NCBI GenBank assembly: GCA_963277665.1
Contig: CAUJRU010000139.1
Coordinates: 682,001 to 746,000, forward strand
DNA from: Viscum album
Lineage: Eukaryota > Streptophyta > Magnoliopsida > Santalales > Viscaceae
DNA: 64,000 nt
Reading direction: 5' to 3'
Each line of letters opens with the position of its first letter. Position 1 is the stretch's first letter. The notes below the pieces were generated by a model that ran no database searches, was not told the DNA's origin, and saw nothing but the letters and a program-made list of their open reading frames with translations. A program made the position numbers and the translations under genes. Below are positions 1 through 11,912 of this stretch, in pieces.

Positions 1-1576
1 TTTTAAAATATGTTTAATCCTATTCTATTATGTTTTAGTGTGATTATGTTTAATCTAAATCAATTCTGTTAATATTTCTTCTTAAGACAGCTTAAAAATA
101 TTTGGCTAAGTTTGTGACACTGTAATCTTGCAACTAGTTACAGATTTTTGTAAAGGACCCAACACTGTTTCTATGCTACCGTTTCCAAGGCACCATAACA
201 AGTCACCATTTATAATTTTGAGAGATGACTATACGCAGTTACCTGAGACACCATTTCCCTAAAACTATAACCTTGCTACCAGTTCTATAATTCACCAAGG
301 ACCAGACACCGTAATTTTTCTACCGGTTCCAGATCTCCCTATGACAGTCTCACCACAACAGTCTCACCGAAATTGTGACATTGTTCCATACTTAAACCAT
401 TTTATATCTTTTTCAATTAAATTTAAAAGTTGTTTCTAACTGTCACATTTGATTCATTTAATGACAGTGATCAAATTAATGATCTTTTTCAGTCCTGTTA
501 GCAGACAGTAAAAGGTATGAGGTGTGAAGATCATGCATTTTGTCAGCTCCAACTCAATCACCCAAACCAAAAATAATAAAATCCTGGAACCGAATAAAAA
601 AATACATGACAGTGGAATTCATGAAAAAAGAGTGAACATACATACATGCAAAGATCACACTGAAGGAAGAACTTTAAATTCTTATTGGATGTAAATAAAG
701 AAGAACCTGTTATAAACCATCTTGAAAGTGTCCCTGTAGAAACTCAAATAAGAAGAAGAACTTCTCATTATACTGAAAACCAAAAAACTCAAATCACGAC
801 ACTCTATTTTCACAAGAGGAATGGAACATTGCATCTATTGAATCCAAAGAGTCCAGAGCTGCATTTCACAACACACAGAGCCTTCTAAACTCTATCTCAT
901 TACACTTTTCTCTATTGTGTACTGCTTTATTACTCTTTGAGTAGTGTGTGTATCTATATTAAAAACACACATTTTCTCATGCACCGAAATATAGGATACA
1001 AGATATCCTCATTCAAATATCTTTTACACATTTTCATACCCACATATAACTATGTAAGCGGTCTTGTGTGACCTGGCTGCTAGTTTTCCCATGTAGAATA
1101 GTGGAAGAGGTATTCTGACCTCGAAAGTCTTATGCACTATTGTTAACACCTATCTAGGGTGTGGATCAAAGATTTTTATATATTTTTTGGTGGAAGGTGA
1201 TCACTGAGTGGAGTGGATTAGGTATCAGCTTGGGACTGAACCACTCCACCATGTCTTTCAATTTAGTCTTTCTCTATTTTTAACTCATATTTTAGAAAAC
1301 TAAATTTTACTCTTATAGTTAGGCTTGGATAGTAGTTATAACTGTATTGCCTTATTATAGTGGTTTTTAAAGTTGTATCAATATCACATATTGGTATAAC
1401 TAAGAATTAATCAATATTCTAAGAAAATATTTTATTTGTCAATATATTATAACTTTACTTCCTTGGTTAACTGACTAGTTTTATTTTTAATTGGGGGAAT
1501 ATTTTAAATAAACATTTTAATAGAAATTTTTATAGGAACTGAATTCACCTCCCCTCTTTAGTGTCCTATTCTGACA
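1..1576 (+). repeat. 5' LTR of Sirevirus A (partial)
   Basis: Bases from position 1 match the 3' LTR from about 10300 onward: both have the same GTTTAATC...ATTATGTTTTAG opening, the GTGACACTGTA blocks, and an end reading CACC(C)nTCTT..AGTGTCCTA. The proposed end is ...CTGACA at 1576, aligned to ...CCAAACA at 11912. Roughly 100 bases of the LTR start are missing to the left. Several imperfect copies of a block around ACACTGTAACCTTGCTACC lie between 115 and 335. Confidence 0.88.
341..382 (+). repeat. 14-bp tandem repeat in Sirevirus A 5' LTR (3 units)
   Basis: Units ATGACAGTCTCACC, ACAACAGTCTCACC and a diverged third follow each other at 14-bp spacing. The matching place in the 3' LTR (10660-10715) has four units. 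A 14-bp array with the same ACTGTCTCA-like core lies just after pol at 6605. Confidence 0.65.
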
Positions 1577-1582
1577 AAAATT

Positions 1583-1594
1583 TTGTTTCAGGGG
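1583..1594 (+). promoter_or_regulatory. Degenerate primer-binding site of Sirevirus A
   Basis: TTGTTTCAGGGG lies a few bases after the LTR end, where elements B and C have TTGTATCAGATG and TGGTATCAAAAG. It fits the initiator-tRNA-Met primer site (TGGTATCAGAGC) only loosely. It is placed mainly by position. Confidence 0.4.
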
Positions 1595-1699
1595 TTGTTT
1601 TCAAGTTGCTTCTTTCAAAATTTTAAATTTATTTTAACATCTTTTTCAACTGTGATTTTAGTTGTATTTTAAATATCCTCAAATTTCTGTTAGTTATAA

Positions 1700-2890
1700 A
1701 TGACTAGTTCTTTAAAAACTTATTTATTTCTCATGAATAATATATTGGAAGGTGATACTTCCAACATACCTCCATTATTTAATGAAAAAAATTATGCACA
1801 ATGGAAAATTAAAATGAAAATACACCTAGAAAGTATGGGTTTTGAAATTTGGTCTTCCATTATAGATGAATATAAGATTCCTACTACTGAAAAGAATACT
1901 TGGGATGAATCAACTAAGGCTTCCTATAACACTAATTGAAAATCCATGAATTCACTACAATGTTCTTTAGGAGATGATTAGTTCAATAGAATTTTTGCAT
2001 GTAAGGTATCCCATGAAATTTGAGACACTTTATCACTTTCACATGAAGGAACCTCTGGTGTTAAGGAAATGAGACTTAACACATATACTATTAAATATGA
2101 TAACTTTAAAATGAATCCTGATGAGCCTATTTATGACATGTATCTCAGTTTTCATGAAATTGGGAATACTATGATCTCTTAAGGAATGGATGTTACAGCA
2201 AAGGAGAAAATCATGAGAATACTCAAATGCTTACCAGATAGATGGAGAGGGACTTTTGTATAAATTAGGGAATCCTATGACATCAGAAAGTTTATAGTAA
2301 AGGAGCTGATAGGAAAGTTGATGATGTATGAGGGAGAATTAAAATTCCATAAGGAAAATTAATATGAACCAAATAGAATGTTAGTGGCTTACAAAACCAC
2401 TACTTCCAAAACAAAGGAAAGGGAAAGGATACTGACTCATTCTTGCAGTTAATGTAATGAAGATTCACCGTCTGACAGTGATGAGGAAATGTCTCAATTA
2501 TCAAGAAGGTTTAATAATTTTTATATAAGTAAAAAATTCTTTAGGAATCTTAACTACAAAAGTAAACATGAAAAAAATAGAACCTATAAAAAGGATTGGA
2601 AGAAAGGTGATACATCCAGTGAAATAGTCTGTTATGAATGTAAGAGAAAAGGACATGTAAAGAAGTATTGTACTAAGGTAAAATATAATAAGAGATATGA
2701 GGAAAAATATAGAAAGTATAAGAAGTAAATGAAATCCACATGGGGTGCTTCTGAGGATAGCTCAAGTTACTCAGAGTCTTCACATGATGAAAATGATGAC
2801 AAAGCCAATATGTGTTTTATAACAAACACATATGAGGTAACTCTTGAGTCTCCTGTACAAAATTCTTATTATTCTAGAGATGAAAGTTAA
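1700..2890 (+). pseudogene. gag: gag of Sirevirus A (broken)
   Basis: The ATG at 1700 opens a copia-type capsid N-terminus, with NIPPLFNEKNYAQWKIKMKI near residues 22-41. This is the usual place where copia gag proteins carry the N-Y-x-x-W-K motif. Stops interrupt the frame from 1937 onward, but homologous segments continue. The nucleocapsid zinc knuckle CYECKRKGHVKKYC (C-x2-C-x4-H-x4-C) is intact at 2630-2671 in the 2489-2728 reading segment. An acidic, serine-rich stretch follows (about 2750-2890). The protein would coat the element's RNA; here it cannot be made whole. Sirevirus C at 42078 has a closely related gag. Confidence 0.88.
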
Positions 2891-3479
2891 TCTAAAAAAT
2901 ATGACCAATGAATAAATTTTTTAATATTATAAAATGGTTGAATAAACATACAATGAATTAAAAGATAAATATAAATCTTTGAAGAAACAACATGCTCTTA
3001 CTTCTACGGTTAAGTATGACCATACAACAGAAAAGGAGAGGAATGCTCAATTAATTAGAAAAAATAATGTACTTAAATTGTCAAATGATTAATTAAAAAA
3101 TGATCTAGATAGATATAACAATGTAAAATAAATATTAGTTCAAATGATTGGTAAAAAAGTAGCACCTAAGTATACTATTGGAATAGGATATTAACCAGGA
3201 AAGAGGAATATGAAAAAATTCATTTTGTATCAAAATATGAAAAATCCGGTTTTATGCCCACTTCTGAAAATTTTTATGCAAGTTACAGCTATGAGACATC
3301 TTCTAATGCTTCTAGTTTCTCAAGAATAAATAAAGTATATTTTTAAAATTCTTTACAATCTTTTTATAGGAAACCCATGAAGCAGCTATGGGTTCCCAAA
3401 GCACTTATTACTAATTTTATTGGACCCAAACAAATATGGGTACCAAGATATTGTTTTGCTTATATCTTTTGTAGGAAAG
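2891..3479 (+). pseudogene. gag-pol linker of Sirevirus A (broken)
   Basis: Charged, lysine-rich translated fragments, interrupted by many stops, suggest a coiled-coil-like linker between gag and protease. Near 3380-3440 the reading contains two VP-type repeats (LWVPKALI and IWVPRYCF), a pattern typical of the stretch before the protease in Sirevirus polyproteins. No catalytic motif lies here. Confidence 0.55.
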
Positions 3480-4760
3480 TTGTTTAAAGAGATCCTATAA
3501 AATTCTATGGTACTTGTACAGTGGATGTTCAAGACACATGACTGGAGATTACTCATGCTTCAAGAACTTAAAATGGATTTAGGGTGGGAATGTCACCTTT
3601 AGTGATAATGATAAAAGAAAAATAATTGGCCTCGGCTAGATTGGTAACTCTAACTCAATTCTAATTTCTAAAGTACTTTTTATTGATGGATTAAAATATA
3701 ATCTACTTAGTATCTCTCAGTTATGTAATGATGGTTTTAATGTTAAATTTGAAAATGATGCTTGAAATGTTTTTAATTATAAAAATAAGTTAGTATTTTA
3801 TTATTTTATAAATAAAAATGTTTATTTGTTAAAATAGATACTTTAATTTCTCAAAAAAAATTATTGCTTGAGTGTATTTCACAAAGAGTCTTGGATTTGG
3901 CATTGAAGACTGGGACATTGCAATATACACTCCCTTAGAAATCTTACTAGAAAATTCTTAGTCAAGGATCTACCTAAACATGATATTCCAAATGAAAAAT
4001 TCTATAATCCTTATCAAAATGTTAAACAACACGAAATATCTTTCAAATCAAAAAAATATGTTTCAACTTCTCAATCTCTTGAATTGGTTAACATGGACTT
4101 GTGTGGACCTTCTAGAGTTTCAAGTATTAATGGGAAGCACTATGTCTATATTCTTTTAGATGAATACTCTAGATATACTTGGACCTCCTTCTTGGCTTAG
4201 AAAAGTGAATATTAATCTCATTTTACCAATTATTCTAGGACTATAGAAAATATCAGTGGTCATAGAATCAAAATCCAAATAAGTGACCATGTCCGTGAGT
4301 TTGGGAATCAAGATTTTGAATCATTTTCCTCACAAAATGGCTATAGTCATAACTTTTATCCCCCTAGGACACCTCAACAAATGGTGTTGTAGAAAGAAGA
4401 AATAGAACCTTACAAGAAATACCTAGAATAATTCTTAATGAATATGACCTACCTTTATACTTTTTGGTAGAAACTCTTAATACAACATGATATATAATAA
4501 ATAGAGTCTTGATTAGACCTATCCTTAAAATAACTCCCTATGAATTGTGGAACAATAGAAAACCCAAGGTTAGCTACTTCAAAGTTTTTGGTTGTAAAGT
4601 CTATATCCATAACACTAAGGATAATAAGGAAAAAAATTCCTCCAAGGGTGATGAAGTAATTTTCTTGGGTTATTCAATTTATAGTAAATAATATAGAGTC
4701 TTTAAAAAGAAAACCAAATGTGTGGAAGAATATGTACATGTAAAATTTTATTAAACATAA
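3480..4760 (+). pseudogene. pol: Protease and integrase of Sirevirus A (broken)
   Basis: The protease box reads WYLYSGCSRHMTGD from 3508. The expected catalytic aspartate of D-S-G is tyrosine (TAC at 3517-3519), so this copy has lost protease activity whatever else is broken. The GAG-pre-integrase segment runs from about 3850 to 4080. The integrase core keeps its first Asp in NMDLCGP (GAC 4096-4098), its second in SDHVREF (GAC 4285-4287) and its Glu in the VVERRNR stretch (GAA 4392-4394). A small deletion after TPQQ near 4380 shifts the frame between the second Asp and the Glu. The integrase C-terminal part, with PYELWNNRKPKVSYFKVFGC, reads at 4509-4691. Confidence 0.88.
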
Positions 4761-5059
4761 CCACATGAACCTAAAACCTCTCTAGAAAATTTTGAGGATG
4801 ATATGTTTAATTTGGACATCAATTCTAAATATTCTGACCATCCAATGAAAGATTCTATTCGAAATTCCAGTTCAGTAAATTCTCGATATTCAAGACATAA
4901 TGAACCTGAACCTGTTGAAGTACCTGAAATTACTAGTTCTTCATTTTCTAGATTTATTTAAACCCTTAAGAATCATCCTTTAGATGTTTTTGTTGGAGAT
5001 TTAGATAAAGGTACACATACTAGAGATTATCTATGAAATAAGGTTGAACATCAATCCTT

Positions 5060-6600
5060 CTTGTCACAACTTGAACCTAAGAACATTAATGATGAAATCA
5101 ATGATGAATTTTAGGTGATGGCTCTGTAAGAAGAATTAAATCAATTTGAAATAAATAAAGTCTGTAAACTTTTAGATAGACCTAAAGACATCTTGACCAT
5201 AGGCACTAAATGGGTGTTTAGAAATAAAGTAGATGAATTTGGTACCATAGTACGAAATAGATCTATATTGGTTGCTCAAGGTTATAGTCAAGAAAAAGGG
5301 TTAGATTATGAAGAAACTTTTTCACCAGTTGCTAGACTTGAATCCATCGGAATACTGTTAGTATATGCATCACATCTGAATTTCGAAATATATCAAATGG
5401 ATGTTAAGAGTTCATTCCTAAATTGGTATATATTTTAGGATGTTTTTTTGGACAACCCCCTGGTTTTTCAAACCATCATTTTCAAAATAATGTTTTTAAA
5501 TTAACAAAAGCTTTATATGGTTTAAAGTAAGCTCCAAGAGCATGGTATGATAGACTAAGTAGTTTTCTTATTTCCAAAGGTTTTATAAAAGGCATAGTTG
5601 ATACTACTCTCTTTATGAAAAGAATTTTTAAATATGTTTTAGTTGTTCAAATCTATATTGATGATATTATTTTTGGATCTTCAAAAAATTCTTTATGTAT
5701 TGATTTTTCAAAAATGATGAAAAATGAATTTTAAATGAGTTTTATGGGTGAAAAAAAATTCTATCTTGGATTTTGAATCTTTCAAAATAAGGAAGGTATT
5801 ATTTTAAATCAAAGTAAATATACTAATTATCTTTTAAACCTTTTTGGTTTAGATAGTACTAAAATTAGTGATACTTCAATGATTACCACATGTAAGTTAG
5901 ATCTTGATGAGAATGGTAAATCTATTGATCAAACCACTTATAGAGGAATGATTGGGAGTTTACTCTACTTGACTTCTATTAGGCATGATATTATTTTTAG
6001 TGTGTGTATATGTGCTTGTTTTCAAGCCAATCCTAAAGAGTCACATCTTCTTTTTGAAAAAAGGATTTTAAAATACCTCACACATATTACCAACTTAGGA
6101 CCGTTCTATCCTAGAAGACAATCATTTGACTTAGTTAGCTATTCTGATGTTGATTTTGGTGGTTGTGAGTTAGATAAAAAAATCACCTCTGAAACATGTC
6201 ATTTTTTGGGAAAGTCACTAGTTTCATGATATAGTAAAAAAGAAAAATTATATTGCATTATCTACTGCTGAAACTGAATACATAGCTATTGGTGGTTGTT
6301 GTACTCAGATTTTATGCATGAAATGCACTTTTCTAGACAATGGATATCAATTTAGGCACGTCCCTATAAATTATGGTAAAAAAAGTGCTATTAACATATC
6401 AAAAAAATCTTGTTTCTCATTCTAGAACAAAGCATGTTGATTTAATACATCACTTTTTGAGATATCATTATCAAATAGGTGATATTACTTTAGAATTCAT
6501 TTGCCCAGAATATCATCTTGCTGACATTTTCAATAATCCATTAAATTATAAAAGGATAAATTACATCATACATGAATTCAGAATGATTAACCTTGAGTGA
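5060..6600 (+). pseudogene. pol: Reverse transcriptase and RNase H of Sirevirus A (broken)
   Basis: The RT N-terminal part is open at 5193-5438 and includes GTKWVFRNK, LVAQGYSQEKGLDYEETFSP and YQMDVKSSFLN. A frameshift follows near 5438. The catalytic box YIDDIIFGS at 5654-5680 is intact. In the conserved LKQAPRAWYDRL segment the Gln codon is a stop (TAA 5528-5530). The connection and RNase H part runs 5879-6229 (YRGMIGSLLYLT, YSDVDFGG) and then breaks. The last piece, 6373-6600, matches the usual copia RNase H end (HFLR...GDITLEF...LADIF...INL). The pol reading ends with TGA at 6598-6600. Confidence 0.9.
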
Positions 6601-6604
6601 ACAT

Positions 6605-6688
6605 ATTACTATCTCAGGATTACTGTCTCATGATTACTGTCTCAGGATTACTATCATAGGATTGTTGTCTCAAACTACTATCTCATCG
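6605..6688 (+). repeat. 14-bp tandem repeat after pol (6 units)
   Basis: Six head-to-tail 14-bp units start with ATTACTATCTCAGG and ATTACTGTCTCATG; the last two units are more diverged. The array begins five bases after the pol stop. Its ACTGTCTCA core also occurs in the LTR array of the same element. Confidence 0.85.
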
Positions 6689-6949
6689 CTTGTTTTCTTA
6701 TGTTTTTTGTCTCATTGGTTACGGTCGCACCGTTTTAAGTCACATAGTAATACTGACACTGTGAATGCATGTATTGGTCTCACCATATTATTTAGAATTT
6801 ATTTTTAAATATTTTCTTCTTTATCCCATGTTTTATTTATTTTTACCACATTTTTTTTGCAACATTTGAACTCCATAAATGATAAATACATATTGCTTCA
6901 CTTCTCTCAAGCTCACTTCTCTCAAAACTGAAACCCTCTATCTCTGTCA

Positions 6950-9801
6950 AAATGATTTCCCTTATTCTCACCCCTATTAATCCTACATTGAATGCCCGGG
7001 ATGAAGTGTCCATCCTCATCAACTCCTGAGAAATGCAGGTCTCAGAAGAAACAAAAGAAGACTCCTGTAGTAATGCCCTAGAACCCTTTGAACCTAGGTC
7101 TTGAGGATTGTAAAGTCTTACTAGAAAAGAAAATATGTATGAAGTGGATCTTGTCTAGTAAGTCTCTAGTTCTGAGAGTATTGAATGAATATGGGAGGTT
7201 CGATTGGTTTACCAAGGAGAAAATACCAATCTACCCAAGGCTTGTTTTTTGAATTTTATTAGTGTATTTAGTTTTCCTTCAACTCTAAGGATTATTTTGA
7301 GGTCAGGAGTTGGATAAATTGACAAAGATGCACATTTTATTCAAGGTTACGGTGTTCCTACCTAGGAATACCTCATGAAGGGATTTTTGAGGACTACCAA
7401 AGTCGTCCTTCGCCACCTAGTGATGTGTTTATCCAAGAAGAGGCTCTAGGAATCTTAATTAGAAATAAGAAGAAGAGAAGACCTATTTCTACAGATCCTA
7501 ATGGTGAGTCAAGGTTACTATTAAAGTTCATTCAACATCTCATCTTCCCAAGGAAAGGGTATTTATTAAATATTATGTATCATGATTTATTTTTAATTTA
7601 TCTTATAAATAATGGACACAAAATAAAATTGTGTATGTATATTATACTTCACATGTGTGATATTCTCAAAAATACTTCAAAGTCTACCTCCCTTTTCTAT
7701 TTGAGGTTCATTTCTTCTATTCTTATAGCCAAAGGTGTGGTTGGTCGGAATGAATAATTTCTTAAGGAATATTATTTTTGTATCTCTAAAGTTATTTGCA
7801 TGATAATGAAAATAAGTTAGAATACATGGAATATATCATGGTTTGAGGATAATGATAGGTTTTATGAGGATTTTAGTCTTTTTGAAAATACATCTAGACC
7901 TAAAAAAGTATCTGATCCTGGATTAGAAGATGATATGATTGTGGAATATCTAGATGAATAAATATTTGATGATGTTACTAAAGATTTTGTGATAATATAT
8001 CTCTATCTATCACCTCACTTCTAATATTATGTTGATGCAAGTGGAAAGGATGAATATGAAACTGAAGGAAATGATAATGTTGAGGAAGATCTTGTTGCTG
8101 AGGAAGATCCTGCTATTATGGAATAACTTAAGGAATAGGTTGAAACTAAAGTAATCATATCTACTGAGGAAATAATGGAACATTCCTTTTAGCCAGCTTG
8201 AGAAGATATGGGTGAGCCTGATAGAGATGAAAATTTGGGAATTGGTCAAGATATTGAGTCTCTTAGTCCTAGAAGAGATGCACCTATTGAGGGGGAGCAA
8301 CACCCCATATTAAAAGTGTTATATATCCAAATCTTATTGACCAGGTTTCTATGGATACCTAGTATAGGTTTCCCAGTTATTTCGATGTGGATGATTCCCA
8401 AGAGGCCTCGATATAAGGGATAGATCTTTCATCTATGTTTTACTTGAAACCAATTTCTACCAAAGAAGTATCTCCTACTAAGGAATATAAACCTATTTTA
8501 GTTCCTATTTTTGAATCTTCTCAAGAATATTCTATGCTTGTAATTCATAGTGATCTAAAAGCTTTTTGAGACAACTTGTTTTATGGTTTTGGGAAGTTGC
8601 TACAGTCTTAACCTTCCCCTATAACAAATCTCAGTGAAAGGGATGTTGCACTACTATTAGAGAAAATTATATGGTAGATCCAACCAAATATGCTTCATGA
8701 AAGTCGGGAGGTTAGGAATGAGAACAATCAGTTGAGTGATGAGGTGAAGTCTCTAAAATATATGGTTGTAGATATGTAGAAATCCTTGCAATTTGTTCAT
8801 GCACGTGTTTCTTATCTTAGTGATGATATTGGTGATAATATTCCACAGAATATTGTGTCCCTGATTCAACCAAACCTGATTACAGTATATGAAATGGTGG
8901 TTAAGAACGACACCAATATATCCAATGAGATGCGAGAGATTGTTTCTGGACTCAATAGGTTGACCGATGAATATAAAGGTTTTTTAAAAAAGGTGATAAA
9001 TCATCTTATGTATCTCACATCAGTTGTTTCAGCTAATCTATCTCTGGATAGCCATCTCATACTGTGGACAGTGACCTGATCAGATCATTTTTTAAAGAAT
9101 AGATTCAGTCAGTGTTGAGTGGTGTTGATAAGGAAAGTATCTCTACTGTCATCAAGAACAATAACCATGTTCTTTATTTAGTGAGTTTATATTCAAATAT
9201 TTCCAATGATGATAAAAAATAAATATCTAAGAAAGTGTACTTCTACTTTGAGAGAATTTATTCTAAGAATGAGTTGAATAATCACTTCAAGTATCATGCG
9301 GAGAATTTGATGATACCTCTAGTCACTGAAGCCTTCAAGGACCAAGTGCAGAAGATCAATGAATTCACACCCACTCTGGAGAAGTTTTTTGAAAACACGG
9401 ATGAATTTGAGAAATACATGCAGTATGGTGGTGAGATAATCTTAGATTTTATCAAGTTATTGAAGCCTTATCTCCATCTTCAGAGTACTGCTATATTGGC
9501 TCCTACAGTTTCTCCTTTGAGGCTTGGACTACCTTCAGCTACCTATCCTTCTTCCTCCACCTATTTTTCTTCAATTACTATGTATGTTTCTCAGGATTTG
9601 AGTCAAATCAGACCTATCATTATTGAGAAACCTTTTCCTCTGTCTTCCACCAAACCTACCCTTGCACCTTCTATCATTGAAGGAGTGCCACTTCCTTCCC
9701 TAACCACTGCTTCTAACACTTCAACTTTTTCACCTCTTCCTTCTCCATTTGGTATCTCTCACAAAGGAAAAGCACAGTTTGTTGAATCTACTGAGAAGTG
9801 A
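6950..9801 (+). pseudogene. Env-like / post-pol coding region of Sirevirus A (broken)
   Basis: Readable pieces lie at 7425-7757, 8208-8423, 8786-9079 and 9235-9801 in differing frames. The first contains a segment like the post-pol proteins of Sireviruses (KGYLLNIMYHDLFLIYLINN). An acidic stretch follows (about 8030-8300). The 8786-9079 piece is charged and helix-forming in character. The last piece, 188 codons, ends in a Pro/Ser/Thr-rich tail (about residues 85-180) and a basic SHKGKAQF end. Sireviruses often carry such an ORF; its role as an envelope protein is unproven. I see no clear signal peptide or membrane anchor. Confidence 0.65.
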
Positions 9802-10199
9802 ATGTTGATTTTGATAGGGATCTTTTGTATTTTATTTCTTTCTTGTAATGGACTTTATCCTTTTACTTAATAGAATGTAGCATGTTTTTGCTTCCTTGCA
9901 TGTTATTTTATTTTTCTATTTCTCTCTATTCTCTTTTTTATAACCCCAAAACGGAGAGAAATAATTCATAGTAATTTAAAGAGGTGAACATACCAGCACT
10001 GATATTCTAATGGGGATAAATAATAAGGAGACATATGGGAAAATAATTACCGTTTATATGTTATTTATTACATATCTTCATTAATATATTGATATGATAA
10101 GTAATCTATTTATTTCTTTCTAAAATATTTTTCTTTTAAATTCTATAGATAATTTATTTCTCAAATATTTGTCTTGTAAATTCCATAATTTTTTATCAT
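9802..10199 (+). other. Non-coding 3' untranslated stretch of Sirevirus A
   Basis: AT-rich sequence between the env-like region and the polypurine tract. No gene is seen. Confidence 0.6.
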
Positions 10200-10214
10200 C
10201 AAAAAGGGGGAGAC
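10200..10214 (+). promoter_or_regulatory. Polypurine tract of Sirevirus A
   Basis: CAAAAAGGGGGAGAC directly precedes the 3' LTR start (TATTGG, probably once TGTTGG). A polypurine tract of this kind primes plus-strand DNA synthesis. Confidence 0.85.
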
Positions 10215-11912
10215 TATTGGACTCCTCATGTTTTAATGCTCGCAAGTCATGTTTTGGAGAATGTTAGACTTCTCATGTTTTAATGCTTAAAAATAATTTT
10301 TGAATCATTTAAACTATGTTTAATCTAGTTATATTATGTTTTAGTATGATTATGTTTAATCTTAATCCATTCTATGAATATTTTTTCTTAGGAAAGATTA
10401 CAGATATTTGGCTAAGTCTGTGACACTGTATGCTTTCTACTGGTTCCATATTTTCACAAAGGACCTGAAACTATTTCCATGCTATGATTTACAGGACACC
10501 GCAACATGAAACCATTCATATTTTGATAAATTACTAGACACATTTAAAAAATACATCTTTTCCCTAACACTATAATCATGCTACCAGTTCTATAATTTGA
10601 AAAGGACCAGACACTGTAACTTTGCTACCAGTTCTAGATCTCACCGTGAATGTATTTCCATGACTGTCTCATCATGACTGTCTCACCACAACTATCTCTC
10701 CACAACTATGACATCATTACATAATTAACCATTTTTTATATCCTTTTCAATTAAATTTAAAGTTCTTTCTAATGGTCATATTTGAGTCATTTAATGACAC
10801 TAATATAATTAATGATCTTTTACAGTCTTTTTAGTAGATAGTATGATGTATGAGGTGTGGAGATTGTGTATTTTGTCATCTCTAAATAAAGCATCTAATC
10901 CAAAAAAAGTGTGTAACTGGAGAAAAAATACATGATAGTGTAATGATTGAAAAAAAGAGAGAACACCCATAAATGCAAAGATCACACTGAACGAAGAACC
11001 TTCAATTACTACTAGCTGTAAACAAACAAGAACCTATTGTGATCAATATTAAAAGAATCCTTGTAGAAACTGATAGAAGAATCAGAACATCTTAAAACAC
11101 TAAAAACTAGAACACTCAACTCACAACACTCTATTATTAGAAGAGGACTATAATACGTTGCTTCATCCAAAGAGACTAGAGCTACATTTCATGAAACACA
11201 GAGCCTTCTAAACTCTATCTCATTACACTTTTCTCTATTTTGTACTACATTGTTACTCTTCAATCAGTGTGTGAATATGTATTAAAAACACATACCATCT
11301 CCTACACCGAACTGAAGGATATAAGATATCCTCATTAAAATATCTTTTACACCTTGTTTCACTCACATATAACTATAGAAGAGGTCCTATGTGACCTGGA
11401 TATTAGTTTTCTCATGTAGAACAGTGGAAGTGGTCTTGTGACCTGGAGAGTCTTGTTCACTATTGTTAACCCCAATCCAAGGTGTGGATCAAATATTTTT
11501 ATATATTTCGTGGTGGTAGGTGATCACCAAGTAGAGTGTATTAGGTCTCATCTTGAGACTGAACCATTTGTTTTATCCACTGTGTCTTCCAATTTAGTCT
11601 TTCTCTATTTTTAACTCATATTACAAAAAACTAAATTTTACTTTGATTATTAGTCTTGGATTGTAGTTATAACTATTTTTCATTATAAGAGTAGTTTCAA
11701 AAGTTGTATCAATATCTCATATTGGTATAACTAATAATTAATCAATCTTCCGAGAAACTATTTGAAAAGTCAAGCTATTATAAATTTACTACCTTGGTTA
11801 ACTGGCCAGTTTTATTTTTAATTGGGGGAATAATTAAAATAAACTTTTTAATCGAAATTTTTATAGGAACTCAATTCACCCCCCCCCCCTCTTGAGTGTC
11901 CTACTCCAAACA
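10215..11912 (+). repeat. 3' LTR of Sirevirus A
   Basis: It aligns along its length with 1-1576 and is about 1698 bp. The start TATTGG has lost the canonical TG; the end is AAACA. It carries an 11-base C run at 11879-11889 just before the end, where the 5' copy has a shorter C-rich stretch. The next base, 11913, is LINE sequence. Confidence 0.88.
10660..10715 (+). repeat. 14-bp tandem repeat in Sirevirus A 3' LTR (4 units)
   Basis: Units ATGACTGTCTCATC, ATGACTGTCTCACC, ACAACTATCTCTCC and ACAACTATGACATC. There is one unit more than in the 5' LTR. Confidence 0.7.

Larger units (their letters stand above)
1..11912 (+). mobile_element. Sirevirus A (Ty1/copia), 5' end outside window
   Basis: A copia-type LTR retrotransposon with domains in the order gag, protease, integrase, reverse transcriptase, RNase H. 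About 3.6 kb of further sequence follows before the 3' LTR and contains an env-like coding remnant. The long LTRs (about 1.7 kb), the zinc knuckle, the post-pol coding region and the AAAAAGGGGGAGA polypurine tract together point to the Sirevirus (SIRE/Maximus) lineage. The window opens inside the 5' LTR. Coding frames are broken throughout, so the copy is dead. It abuts a minus-strand LINE at 11913 and probably inserted into it; the left target duplication is off-window. The family call is an inference from domain order and motifs, not a database match. Confidence 0.9.
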
